Made by a program: the position numbers and the translations under genes. DNA of 64,000 bases. Source: Armatimonadota bacterium. GTDB lineage: Bacteria; Armatimonadota; UBA5829; JAUSEB01. Within the stretch, counting starts at the first letter, position 1; the number at the start of each line of letters is the position of its first letter. Under the pieces are notes generated by a model. That model saw nothing but the letters and a program-made list of their open reading frames with translations. It was not told the DNA's origin and ran no database searches. Shown here one piece after another: positions 1 through 8,633 of the stretch. The stretch is taken from NCBI GenBank assembly GCA_030649165.1, contig JAUSGG010000096.1, positions 1 to 64,000 on the forward strand, written 5' to 3'.

Positions 1-97
1 GAACATCACCAATTGAGATGGTTCCATCGGCATCCGCTTGAAGTTGGGCATCGTCATCCTCCATATAAGGTGTTCGACACCCATCTCCAATATTCAT
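1..97 (-). CDS. possible 5' end of a gene leaving the window
   Basis: A short open frame on the minus strand begins with an ATG at 97 and runs off the left edge. It encodes about 32 acidic residues ending in a D-x-DGTISIGDV stretch, which resembles a calcium-binding or dockerin-like Asp loop. There is no convincing ribosome binding site or signal peptide, so this may be chance. The rest of 98-302 holds no gene I recognise. Confidence 0.25.
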   Translation of the reverse strand, partial: MNIGDGCRTPYMEDDDAQLQADADGTISIGDV

Positions 98-302
98 GCC
101 TGTTTACTAATAGTGAACAGAAAAGTTTTGCAACAGCCTGCAAGCCGCCGCACTCCAAAATGTTCCGCCCCCATAACCACAATCTTGACGCGCACCCATT
201 CACCACCAAAGCACGAAACTTGGGAAAACATCGAGATGTGGAAAGCGGCGACAATCGGATTTGCGACTTAGACGAAGACGCCGATTCGCGGCATCTACTA
301 TA

Positions 303-863
303 ATGAAAGTGATGATCGGCAGCACTCCTCGATCGCAGGCGCCGACGATGACGGAAGCGCGGGACACAGCAGGTCACACGAAGAGCCAGCGTGAGGCGCT
401 TGAACGCGCCTACGATCTTTACGCGGCGAGTCTATTGAGGTATGCGAGGGCTCTGCTTGGCTCGACGGAAGACGCCGAAGACGCCGTGCAGGAGGTCTTC
501 GTCAGGCTCGCGCGGGACGCCGGGCGGCTCCGGCGAATCGAGGACCTGCAGAGGTACCTGTTGCGATCAACCAGAAACGCGGCTTACGAAGTCCTGCGAG
601 GCAGGCAGAGAAGGCAGAGGCTGCACGAAGATGAGGCGGTCCGGTTGAGCGAGGCCGCGTCGGACTCCGAAAACCCTGAGATTGAAGCTGTCCTGGCGGC
701 GTTTGAGACTCTTCCGCCGGAGCAGCGCGAGGTAATGGCGCTCAAGATCTTCCAAGGGCTGACTTTCCGGGAGATCGGACAGGTGATCGGCAAATCGCAG
801 AACACCGTGTCAAGCCGGTACCGGTATGCGATAGAGGGGATTCGGAGAATCATAGGGTCATAG
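303..863 (+). CDS. ECF-family RNA polymerase sigma factor
   Basis: The 186-residue protein has the two-domain layout of extracytoplasmic-function sigma factors. A sigma-2 region at about 32-95 contains the acidic DAEDAVQEVFVR core helix. A sigma-4 region at about 130-180 contains LPPEQREVMALKIFQGLTF followed by a helix-turn-helix (REIGQVIGKSQNTVSSR). It would direct RNA polymerase to a small regulon. The ATG at 303 is used; an alternative ATG at 348 would drop 15 poorly conserved residues, and neither has a strong ribosome binding site. A small membrane protein and a larger membrane protein follow on the same strand, the usual arrangement of a sigma factor with its regulator. The membrane partner suggests envelope signalling, but the stimulus cannot be read from sequence. 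Confidence 0.9.
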   Translation: MKVMIGSTPRSQAPTMTEARDTAGHTKSQREALERAYDLYAASLLRYARALLGSTEDAEDAVQEVFVRLARDAGRLRRIEDLQRYLLRSTRNAAYEVLRGRQRRQRLHEDEAVRLSEAASDSENPEIEAVLAAFETLPPEQREVMALKIFQGLTFREIGQVIGKSQNTVSSRYRYAIEGIRRIIGS

Positions 864-906
864 GGTTCTGGGGTTTCAGGGTTCTAAGGTTCCAAGGTTC
901 TAAGGT
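858..906. repeat. G/T-rich micro-repeat between sigma factor and next gene
   Basis: Short units of the type GGTTCTAAGG and GGTTCCAAGG are repeated head to tail. Similar degenerate runs built on GGTTAGAAG, GTTGAGGG or their complements recur in other gaps of this window (3087-3118, 3534-3561, 7588-7620, 57935-57967). No coding or promoter role is apparent. Confidence 0.6.
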
Positions 907-914
907 GGACTGGG

Positions 915-1265
915 ATGGAAGATGACAGGATAGAGGAGATACTGCAGGAGAGGTATCCGGCTCCGGACGCGGAGGGGGCGCGGGGGCGTATTCTCGGACG
1001 CGCGGCGCGGGAGCTGCGTTCGGCCAGGCCGCGGACCTGGTTCAGGACGGCATGGGCTTTCGCAGCCGCGGCCGCCGTCATCCTGTCCGCCAACGTATGC
1101 GATCACGCCCGGCAAGCCCGGCTGTCGCAGAGGACACACGTCACATCGGCGGCACCCGCGAGCAGCGCAGCAGCGGTGATTGAGAGGCAGAGACTGGCTC
1201 GCGAAACGCTCGCCTGGGCGAAGTGCGGTTCGGAAGTCGAGAAGCAGAAGGAGGACCAGCTATGA
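915..1265 (+). CDS. small single-pass membrane protein, anti-sigma-like
   Basis: This 116-residue protein starts with a short acidic/basic cytoplasmic part (residues 1-43) and has one hydrophobic segment at about 47-61 (TAWAFAAAAAVILSANV). A polar tail without recognisable domains follows. It sits directly downstream of the ECF sigma factor gene and its TGA overlaps the ATG of the next gene (ATGA at 1262-1265), so the two are probably translated together. Position and topology fit a non-canonical anti-sigma factor. I see no zinc-binding HxxxCxxC motif of the ZAS type, so the assignment rests on context. Confidence 0.5.
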   Translation: MEDDRIEEILQERYPAPDAEGARGRILGRAARELRSARPRTWFRTAWAFAAAAAVILSANVCDHARQARLSQRTHVTSAAPASSAAAVIERQRLARETLAWAKCGSEVEKQKEDQL

Positions 1266-2728
1266 GCAGCGAATTCCTCGACTCCGATTTTCCGACCTTC
1301 CGACGGATGTGGCGGTCAATCAAGACCGCCATTCGAGCGGTGTTCAATAGGAGAGTCGCGTTGAGGCTACTCGCGATCATCGCGGTCTTGTTTGTCGTTC
1401 ACGCCATGTTGATGGTCGTGTGGGGGCGGCAGTTAGAGGCCAGGTTCGCTCAGCTTCGCGCGCGGGGAGAACCCTTGAACGGCATCGATCTCGCGCGGAG
1501 GGTCCCTGACAGCGAGAACGGAGCCGTCGTCTATGAGAAGGTTTTTGCCGCTCTGAAAGCGGCGGGCGTCCCACTGTGGAGCAGCGGTCTGCTGGATGTC
1601 ACCACGACGGCGAAAGACCGCGCGGCGCTGGAACCGGAAGCGCGGAAAGCGATTGCCGCGCGGGCTTCCGTGTTCCCACTGATCGAGGAAGGCGCTCGCA
1701 AGCCAAAGTGCGTTTTCCCGGTGCGCTGGCAGGACGGAGCGGATGCGCTTTTTCCCCATACCTCGGGCCTGCGCGAGACGTGCAGAGTAGTATCTCTGAA
1801 AGCCATAATCGACGCGCGCGACGGCAAGGTGGATGCGGCATTGAAGGATGTGACGCTCGGCCTCAAAGTGTCGCGGGCGTTGGAGAAGGAACCGGGCCTG
1901 ATTTCGTACCTGACTCGAATATCGTGCACTAAGATGATCACCGGAGGGCTAAGGGAGGCGACCCGAAGCCGATCTCTTTCGATATCACAAGCGCGGCGGA
2001 TGTACGACGAGGTGGGCGATATCTCATTAGCAGAAGGTTTCGTCCTGGCCATGCAGGGGGAGCGGACATTCATCAATTGGTGTTTTGACACAATCCGTAC
2101 TGGCAGCTTCCTCCGTGCGTCCGCGGGTAGCTTCAAGAAGGTCAGCTACACCATCAGGCGCTATCTTTGGCGTCCGATATCATACAAGGACCAAATGGTC
2201 GCGATGGACGTAATAGACAGGCAGATGCGACGCGCGAAACTGCCGTATCGTCAGGCATTAACGCCGATCCGATCTTCCGAGAACGGCGGGTTAAACTGGT
2301 TCGACGTGACAGCGGATAGAATTCTGTTCTGGGCTTTCCTTCCCGACATTCCCCCGAGCTATGAATCATGCGACAACGCTCTGTGTGTCCCCAGGTACGC
2401 AATGCTGACACGGTTTCTTGCTTCGGCCCATTACTCTACTCTCCAAGGTCGAGATTCGGCAATGGCGGAACTCGGCCTGGGACAGGTTGCGATGGCGCTC
2501 AAAGCTTACAAGAGCGAATTCGGCGCGTATCCGGCGTCCCTGAAGGATCTGAAAACGAAGCTTTCGTGGCGGCTGCCCGACGACCCGTTCACCGGCAAGC
2601 CTTTCGTCTACAAACGGGCCGGGCACGGCTTTCTCCTCTACAGTTGGGGTCCGGATCTCAAGGATGACCACGGCAAACAGCGCGAAGCGCCCGGCGACGG
2701 CGATCAGACCTGGGTATCGGAGATATAG
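1262..2728 (+). CDS. membrane-anchored protein with GspG-like C-terminal segment
   Basis: The ATG at 1262 is preferred over an upstream in-frame start because a GGAGG ribosome binding site lies about 8 bases before it and it overlaps the stop of the previous gene. The 488-residue product has an N-terminal cytoplasmic tail, one transmembrane helix at about 28-50 and a long extracytoplasmic part. The last 90 residues (GLGQVAMALKAYKSEFGAYP, then LPDDPFTGKPFVYKR, then LLYSWGPD) follow the pattern of the C-terminal half of type II secretion pseudopilins. I do not recognise the middle. It is co-transcribed with the sigma factor module and could be its sensor or an effector. Confidence 0.55.
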   Translation: MSSEFLDSDFPTFRRMWRSIKTAIRAVFNRRVALRLLAIIAVLFVVHAMLMVVWGRQLEARFAQLRARGEPLNGIDLARRVPDSENGAVVYEKVFAALKAAGVPLWSSGLLDVTTTAKDRAALEPEARKAIAARASVFPLIEEGARKPKCVFPVRWQDGADALFPHTSGLRETCRVVSLKAIIDARDGKVDAALKDVTLGLKVSRALEKEPGLISYLTRISCTKMITGGLREATRSRSLSISQARRMYDEVGDISLAEGFVLAMQGERTFINWCFDTIRTGSFLRASAGSFKKVSYTIRRYLWRPISYKDQMVAMDVIDRQMRRAKLPYRQALTPIRSSENGGLNWFDVTADRILFWAFLPDIPPSYESCDNALCVPRYAMLTRFLASAHYSTLQGRDSAMAELGLGQVAMALKAYKSEFGAYPASLKDLKTKLSWRLPDDPFTGKPFVYKRAGHGFLLYSWGPDLKDDHGKQREAPGDGDQTWVSEI

Positions 2729-2761
2729 TTGAGAGTTGAGGGAAGGGAGTCGAGCAAGACC

Positions 2762-3068
2762 GTAACAGTTCAGGAATAGGAAGTACGTGGCGCTGAATGT
2801 CATTTCGAGCAACCGACCCCGACGGATCGGGGTTATTTCGGAAAGGAATCACCCTGTTGTTTCGGGATTTGAGGGTTGGGCGGCATACGTATGCTATAGC
2901 GGACAGCTTCGGGTTCCAACCCGGAAATCCCGAAACCGGGCGCTTCCTTAGGAGCGGAGCGCCAGCGGAGTCGAGAAATCTGCTTCTGTCAAGTGGCCGG
3001 GAAAAGCAGATTCCTCGTTCCTCGGAATGACGTTGCCCGGCAGGCGCTCACCATTCCTGAACTGTTAC
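2762..3068. repeat. nested palindromic element A (outer + middle + inner)
   Basis: The element is bounded by near-perfect terminal inverted repeats, GTAACAGTTCAGGAAT at the left and ATTCCTGAACTGTTAC at the right. Inside them lies a second inverted repeat (GTCATTTCGAG at 2799 against CTCGGAATGAC near 3030). Inside that sits an inner hairpin at 2859-2936 with arms GTTTCGGGATTT and AAATCCCGAAAC. No open frame is plausible as a gene. This element plus the micro-repeats at 3087-3118 fill the gap between the membrane protein gene and the tmRNA. Confidence 0.8.
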
Positions 3069-3134
3069 GCAAGACCGCGGTTGCCAACTATCAACCAACA
3101 ACTAACCACCAACAACCAAAACGTTGAGTTCTGT

Positions 3135-3163
3135 TTGATTTTGCCTCTCGCGCAAGGTATAAT
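3135..3163 (+). promoter_or_regulatory. sigma-70-type promoter of the tmRNA gene
   Basis: A -35 hexamer TTGATT (3135-3140) and a perfect -10 TATAAT (3158-3163) are separated by 17 bases. They end about 20 bases before the mature 5' end of the tmRNA. Confidence 0.8.
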
Positions 3164-3183
3164 AACCATGCTCCAAGATATGT

Positions 3184-3529
3184 GGGGGCGATAGGTTTCG
3201 ACAGGGAAATAGCATCATAAGTTGCGCGCCGAGGACCCGCTGGCCTCGTTAAAAGCGGGAAGCCTATAAACGGCACAAATCAGTACGCATTGGCTGCTTA
3301 ATGCAACCCGTCCGCCCGGTCTAAGCCGAAGTGACCGGATACGGGCGTCACAAGATTCGGCTAACCTGTAGGAAAGGCTCGTGGTCCTCCAGGGAAACCA
3401 AGCGAGCTGGCGTATAGGAATCCTGCCTGTGGGAGTCTGAAAGCGCGAGAACCAAATCGCAGGACACGCGCGTAGACGCTTATGAATGCTTTTCCTTGGA
3501 CCCGGGTTCGAATCCCGGCGCCTCCACCA
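3184..3529 (+). ncRNA. ssrA: transfer-messenger RNA (tmRNA)
   Basis: This is a one-piece tmRNA of about 346 nucleotides that rescues stalled ribosomes and tags their products for proteolysis. The 5' GGGGGCG pairs with CGCCTCC just before the ACCA end to form the acceptor stem. The T-arm GGTTCGAATCC stands 3' as in tRNA, and the 5' end carries the hallmark GATAGGTTTCGACAGGG. The tag frame at 3269-3301 reads NGTNQYALAA then TAA, with the typical YALAA end. The pseudoknot-forming 3' portion continues to 3470. Its own promoter lies upstream. No clear intrinsic terminator follows. Confidence 0.97.
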
Positions 3530-3597
3530 TTCTAGAGGTTAGAAGTTAGGGGTTAGAAGGCTCCGGTCGTGATGGCTGGGGCTTTCGGCGTTTTTCT

Positions 3598-3920
3598 GCT
3601 TCGGGACGAAAGGCGGGTGTGTTCAAGAACCCTGCGGAGGGCGTCAGACGTCATTTCGAGCAACCGACCCCGCAGGCGGGGTTATTTCGGAAAGAAAGCG
3701 GCCTATGCCGGTGTTTCGGGATTTGAGGGTTGGGCTTCACACGTATGCTATGGCGGACAACTTCGGGTCCCAACCCGGAAATCCCGAAACGGGGCGCTTC
3801 ATTAGGAGCAGAGCGAGAAATCTGCTTTTGAGCACGATCTTGCATTCCGAAAAAGCAGATTCCTCGTCGTTTCTCCTCGGAATGACGGTTGTTGAACACG
3901 CCCAAGGCGCGTCCCGAAGC
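3598..3920. repeat. nested palindromic element B (second outer type)
   Basis: The outer terminal inverted repeats are GCTTCGGGACG (left) and CGTCCCGAAGC (right), followed inward by GTGTTCAA and TTGAACAC. Within them are the same middle inverted repeat (GTCATTTCGAG ... CTCGGAATGACG) and the same inner hairpin (3713-3790) as in element A. It fills most of the gap between the tmRNA and the next gene and produces a spurious N-terminal extension of that gene's open frame. Confidence 0.8.
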
Positions 3921-3956
3921 ATAGGAAAAGGTCCCAATACACGAAGGAGCGTATGC

Positions 3957-6900
3957 ATGAAGTTCTTTGTTCCGCTATTCATCCATCTCACATGCGTTCT
4001 GGCCATTGCCGCGCCGGTGTTTGGAGTGGTCAATGTTCGCTATGACGCGAAAGTCGCTACCCTGGAGTTCGCGACTTCCGAGTTAACGAATGCTCTGCGC
4101 GCGGCGAAACAGCAGGCCGCGGTAACCACGTTCGATCAGGATCCCGCCAATAATGGCGGATGGACCATCATCATCGGCCTTCAGGATGAGATGAAGAAGG
4201 TTAATCCTTCTCTCGCCGGCATTAAGCTGGTAGAGGAAGGATTCGCCATTCGCCCCAACTCCAAGAAGAAGCTGATCTATGTGGTCGGAGCTGACGCGCG
4301 TGGGGCTATGTATGGCGCTTTGGACGTCACCGAGCACATCGAGATGGGCGGAAAGCTGAACGCAGTTAAGGCAAAGGTGGAGAAGCCCTCCGTTACCATA
4401 CGCGCTCTCAAGCTCAACTTCCCCGACTGGGGTACCCACGAGATCACTCCTGAGTGGGATTGGTTCACCAAACCCGACTACTGGCGCGCCTATTTCCGAA
4501 TGATGGCTCGCAACAGGTACAATGTTACCACACTCTGGCACGGGCATCCCTATCACCTTATGGCAAGGATTCCGAAGTATCCTGAGGCAACGATACTGAG
4601 TGACGCGGACATGGAGCGATTGCACAAGGTGTTCAGCTTCATCTTTGCCGAAGCCGCCAGGCACGGAGTCGACACCTATCTGGTCACGTGGAACATTGCC
4701 TACTCGCCGGGATTCGCGAAGGCGCACGGCTTGGAGCCCGGCGGTCAGGACAAGCCGATCATTCGAGACTACATGCGCGAGGCGATCAAGGCGGTGTTGC
4801 GAGAATATCCCGGCCTCACCGGCCTGGGCACGTGCCCGGGAGAGGCCATGTATGGAACCCCCGCGGAGAACGAAGCGTGGCTTATGGACACGTACGTTCC
4901 CGCCATTCTGGAGGTTCGCGGACCGCAGAAGTTCATCCATCGCTACTGGTGCTCTGAGCCAAAGCCGATGCAGGAAGTCTTTGCGGCGCACTACCCGGGC
5001 AAGGTCTACCTCGATCTCAAATACAATGGGGAATCCATGTACTCCAGTCCCAATCCGCACTTCGTCGATCAGGTCTGGCTCAACCAGAAGCCTCGCGACT
5101 ACGATATCCTGTGGCATCTGCGAAACGACGACTTGTATCTGTTCCGCTGGGGTGACTCTTCATTTGCCCGCGGACTGCTGAAGCGCTGCATGGGTCCCGG
5201 TATCGCCGGCTACGTCACAGGCTCCGAATATGAGCGACCCGGTCCGGACACACTCTACACTGACTACGGCAAGCATTACCAAACGTGGTATGCGGACTTC
5301 GAGAAGCACTGGTACAGGTATATGCTCTGGGGCAAGCTGGCCTACAACATCGACCTGCCGGACTCCTACTTCCGCAAGGTTTTCGCCGCGCGGTTCGGCT
5401 CGCAATATGGGCCAAAGCTCCTTCAGACCGAGACGGCGGCAAGCAAGATACTGCCGCTGGTCGAGTCTTTCCACTGGAATTATATGAACTTCGACTGGGC
5501 CGGCGAATCCTGCGAAAACCCGAATCCCTACATCAACACCGCGCGTGACGGGAAAGGCAGAAATCCCAACTTCCGCGACGGTTCGGAGTATGTGACGAAC
5601 TTCAACGATATACGCGAGTGGATATTCAACTGGACCATCGACGACAATGAATTCATCGGTATTCCCGAGTACGTCGGCAACCTGATGGCGGGATGCAAAA
5701 AGAGCCTGGGTGAAGAGAAGAAGCAAACCCCGGAGGACGTCGCCAACGCGTTGGATGCCTATGCGAACCAGATAGACGCTGGTCTCAGGGAACTCACCCC
5801 AGAGTCCGGGATGCTCGCATACAAAGAGGCTGTGAGTTGGAATTGGGACCTTCAGCTTCTCGCTTACCTGGGACATTACTACGCCGACAAGACGCGCGGC
5901 GGGACCGACCTACTCTACTACTGGTGCACTGGTGACAAGGCCGCGCAGCAGCGGGCAATCGCCTCCATGACGAGGTGCAAGGACTGGTGGCTGAAGATAG
6001 TGGAGTTGGGGGAGAAAGTATACACGTTTCCCAACACCAGTATCTATCCTGAGATGAGGTGGTCGAGATACGTTAAATCCGTGGATCAGGATATCAAGTT
6101 CTGCGAGGGCCCGCCGGCGTTCCAATCCCGTACGATTACAAGCGCCCGATCCGTGTGGGTTCCGCGGTCCTGCGCCCCGGAGGATATCGATAGGATCGAG
6201 AAGCAGATCGAGAGTGGTATCGATCCGACGAAAGCCGGCAGCCAGACTGTTCAGACGACCGAAATCGACACCACCAACGCCGGAGGCTTCGCGTTCTGGC
6301 TGAACACGATGACCAACCGCCGAGCCGGTTTCGTGAACCTTGCCGGCGCGGCCGGGGGCAAGAAGACCGGTGTCGGCTACTTCACCCATCCGCTGGTCGA
6401 GAGTCGCAGGAGATGGGTCGTCGTCAGCAACGACTTGGGCAGCGCGAACAAGATATGGTACGGCGGCAAGCTCATCTTCGACGCCGGGAAGCAGAGCGCG
6501 GAAGATCTGAGAAAAGGTCTGACCTTCCTCCGCGAGGATAAGGCCGGGCCGCTCATGGTCCGGTGCGACGGGGTTGAAGGACAGCCGTGGGGCTGCTCGC
6601 CGCGGTACGAGTACAGAGACACCTTCTCGATCTCGTCAGAGGCTGAAGGACCGGACACGGTACAGATCACCGTCACTAACAACTTCCCCCAGTTGGAGAT
6701 GAAAGACGTTAAGCTGTCCGCAATTCCCTGGGCATCAGGTTGGCAAGTCACACCGGCTGAGACAGTCGTGGATATTCGCACGGACGGCCAGGCCAAGTTC
6801 ACGCTGAAGCAGACCGATCCCTCCTCTACCTGGACCGGCATCACCGCCTACGCCGACTACGGCAGCGAACGGCTATCCGTATCTGATTTCACGGCGCTTC

Positions 6901-7334
6901 CCAGTCTCAATACCGTCCCCGGAAGACAGGGTGGCGACGGCTATTGGCGGGGAGAGTCGATCGACGGCAAATGGGCGATGGTCACCCGGCCCGAGGACCA
7001 CAGCCCCTATATCTACTATGACGTGAAGGACACGTTTCTTTTCGGCATCGACAAGGATGTCACACTTTCCGTCGAGTACTACGATACGGGACTGGCGCAG
7101 GAGATTGGCATCGACTACGATTCCCACCTCGAAGGGCCCGGCGGAGGAGCCTTCCATTGGGTAGCGCTCAATACAACCGGCGAGAAGGGCTGGCGCACAC
7201 AAACCGTCGTGCTGCCGCGCGCAAGCTTCAGGAACCGAGAGCAGGGCGTGTCGGACTTCAGGCTTTCCGGCCCCGCGGGCGGGACCATTCGCCTGGGCCG
7301 GGTGGAAATCGTCAAGGAAACGCTGGGCAAATAG
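3957..7334 (+). CDS. large secreted glycosidase, GH67/GH115-like
   Basis: The start at 3957 is chosen because AAGGAG lies 8 bases upstream and a signal peptide follows at once (KFFVPLFIHLTCVLAIAAP). The open frame upstream is only repeat element B. The 1125-residue protein begins with a small alpha/beta domain typical of the N-terminus of alpha-glucuronidases and related hexosaminidase-type enzymes. A TIM-barrel-like core follows at about 140-480 (YWRAYFRMMARNRYNVTTLW, then GLTGLGTCPGEAMYG with a candidate catalytic Glu). A long helical region comes next and a beta-rich, CBM-like C-terminus ends the protein. It probably removes glucuronosyl groups from hemicellulose outside the cytoplasm. The exact family is uncertain; other GH18/GH20-clan relatives are possible. 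Confidence 0.6.
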   Translation: MKFFVPLFIHLTCVLAIAAPVFGVVNVRYDAKVATLEFATSELTNALRAAKQQAAVTTFDQDPANNGGWTIIIGLQDEMKKVNPSLAGIKLVEEGFAIRPNSKKKLIYVVGADARGAMYGALDVTEHIEMGGKLNAVKAKVEKPSVTIRALKLNFPDWGTHEITPEWDWFTKPDYWRAYFRMMARNRYNVTTLWHGHPYHLMARIPKYPEATILSDADMERLHKVFSFIFAEAARHGVDTYLVTWNIAYSPGFAKAHGLEPGGQDKPIIRDYMREAIKAVLREYPGLTGLGTCPGEAMYGTPAENEAWLMDTYVPAILEVRGPQKFIHRYWCSEPKPMQEVFAAHYPGKVYLDLKYNGESMYSSPNPHFVDQVWLNQKPRDYDILWHLRNDDLYLFRWGDSSFARGLLKRCMGPGIAGYVTGSEYERPGPDTLYTDYGKHYQTWYADFEKHWYRYMLWGKLAYNIDLPDSYFRKVFAARFGSQYGPKLLQTETAASKILPLVESFHWNYMNFDWAGESCENPNPYINTARDGKGRNPNFRDGSEYVTNFNDIREWIFNWTIDDNEFIGIPEYVGNLMAGCKKSLGEEKKQTPEDVANALDAYANQIDAGLRELTPESGMLAYKEAVSWNWDLQLLAYLGHYYADKTRGGTDLLYYWCTGDKAAQQRAIASMTRCKDWWLKIVELGEKVYTFPNTSIYPEMRWSRYVKSVDQDIKFCEGPPAFQSRTITSARSVWVPRSCAPEDIDRIEKQIESGIDPTKAGSQTVQTTEIDTTNAGGFAFWLNTMTNRRAGFVNLAGAAGGKKTGVGYFTHPLVESRRRWVVVSNDLGSANKIWYGGKLIFDAGKQSAEDLRKGLTFLREDKAGPLMVRCDGVEGQPWGCSPRYEYRDTFSISSEAEGPDTVQITVTNNFPQLEMKDVKLSAIPWASGWQVTPAETVVDIRTDGQAKFTLKQTDPSSTWTGITAYADYGSERLSVSDFTALPSLNTVPGRQGGDGYWRGESIDGKWAMVTRPEDHSPYIYYDVKDTFLFGIDKDVTLSVEYYDTGLAQEIGIDYDSHLEGPGGGAFHWVALNTTGEKGWRTQTVVLPRASFRNREQGVSDFRLSGPAGGTIRLGRVEIVKETLGK

Positions 7335-7350
7335 AGGCGGTCTACGCGGA

Positions 7351-7575
7351 TTGTCTGATGGCGCATGGTGCGCTGTGCCGAAGGAGTTCAGCAGTGTCTA
7401 CCTTGACATGGACGCTGTCACAGAGGGCGCGAGTGTCAAGGTGAACGGCAAGTTCGCGGGAGGCATGATAGGCGCCCCATACAGGCTCAATGTGACCAGC
7501 TTCATCAAGCCGGGCGGCAACATCTTCGAGATCGAGCCGTACGCGCCGAAGGCAGTTCGGCTGCTGGTATACTAG
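7351..7575 (+). pseudogene. C-terminal fragment of a glycosidase (jelly-roll domain)
   Basis: Seventy-four codons encode an isolated piece of a galactose-binding-like jelly-roll (SSVYLDMDAVTEGASVKVNG ... LNVTSFIKPGGNIFEIEPY), the kind found at the end of GH2- or GH106-type glycosidases. It has no catalytic part, only a TTG start without a ribosome binding site, and begins 17 bases after the preceding gene in another frame. The last 28 residues recur in the chimeric frame at 9461-9916. The gap 7576-7843 that follows contains only G/T micro-repeats and no gene. Confidence 0.6.
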
Positions 7576-7843
7576 GAGTGCCCACTTTGGAAGTTGGAAG
7601 TTAGAGGTTGGAGGTTAAAATGCCTCGGCGTGATCACCGTGGCTTTCGGCGTCCTGCGGTCCAAAGGCCATCTTGCGTTCAGGCCTGCAAGTTTCCCCAA
7701 CTGTTCCGCGCTGGCGTGACCTGAACAGCGGACAATACCGTCACGGCTGAAGGAGATGGGAAGCCCCTTGCAGAAGTAGTACGACAAGAGTCTTGGCTGC
7801 TAAGGAAGGGCCGTGCGTTTCGGAAAAGGAGGAGGTTATACCG

Positions 7844-8530
7844 ATGAATCTGAAAAGGGCGTTAATCGCAGTGGGAGTGTTGGTGCTGTTGGTGGGGGCG
7901 TTACCCTTTGCGAGAGTACTGGCGCGTTACCAGGACGACAAGGCCTTTGAAAAGTCGACGGAGGCAGCGACACAGGCAAGTGAGCCCGGAGGCGCAGTGG
8001 CTGCTCTTGAAGCGTACGTGCGCGAGCATCCGCGTGGCCAGCACGTCGTAGAAGCGCGTACGAGGTTATCCGAGGCGCGCGCGGCAATGCGCCGGGCGAA
8101 TCAACGGGTCGCATTCGAGCAAGCCATCAAGAATGTGCTGAAGAACGAATCGTTTGCGGAGAGTCGAAAGCAATTGCTTGCGAGGCTTGCACGCGAGGGA
8201 GATGGTGTGGACCTGTTGCTTCAGCTTGCCTTCCTCACGTTCGGAACAGAATTGGATAACTTCACCACCACCGCACTCGAGAGGTCAAACCGGTACGTGG
8301 CTCGGGCGCTTAAGCTTGATCCCCAAAATCAGATTGCGCCGCGGCTCAGGGCAGCCAACCAGCGGCAGTACGAGAGCGTTGTAAAAAACAACCTGCCCAA
8401 TGGCCCTGCCATTCTCTCCGACAAGACCGGTGCAATCCTCATCACAATTCCTGGAGAGGGTCTGGTGCCCCTCAGCCAAATCAGAGAAGCGCGGCTGCAA
8501 TACGTTGTTGACGTCAGCGGTGAGAACTAA
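7844..8530 (+). CDS. membrane-anchored protein of unknown function
   Basis: The ATG at 7844 follows a strong GGAGGAGG ribosome binding site. The 228-residue product has one N-terminal transmembrane helix (residues 5-25, ALIAVGVLVLLVGALPFARV) and then an alpha-helical extracytoplasmic part. One helical hairpin (AVAALEAYVREHPRGQHVVE) reads like a TPR unit of the type found in outer-membrane assembly and tol-pal accessory proteins. The last 50 residues look like a small beta domain. I recognise no catalytic motif. It stands alone between gene remnants, so its partners are unknown. Confidence 0.6.
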   Translation: MNLKRALIAVGVLVLLVGALPFARVLARYQDDKAFEKSTEAATQASEPGGAVAALEAYVREHPRGQHVVEARTRLSEARAAMRRANQRVAFEQAIKNVLKNESFAESRKQLLARLAREGDGVDLLLQLAFLTFGTELDNFTTTALERSNRYVARALKLDPQNQIAPRLRAANQRQYESVVKNNLPNGPAILSDKTGAILITIPGEGLVPLSQIREARLQYVVDVSGEN

Positions 8531-8633
8531 AGGGGTTCCCCCGTGCGACGGCCCCGTAACCTTACACCGAAACAACTGTAGGTGTCATTTGAGCGAGGTG
8601 ACGAGATGGCTGGCCTCGCAAGCCCCTTGTCTC

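Noticed and set aside
3500-3529. Separate tRNA gene at the end of the tmRNA
   Set aside because: The T-arm and acceptor pair with the 5' end at 3184, so they belong to the tmRNA.
3705-3956. N-terminal extension of the GH67/GH115-like gene
   Set aside because: It is translated from palindromic element B, and a signal peptide with its own ribosome site begins at 3957.
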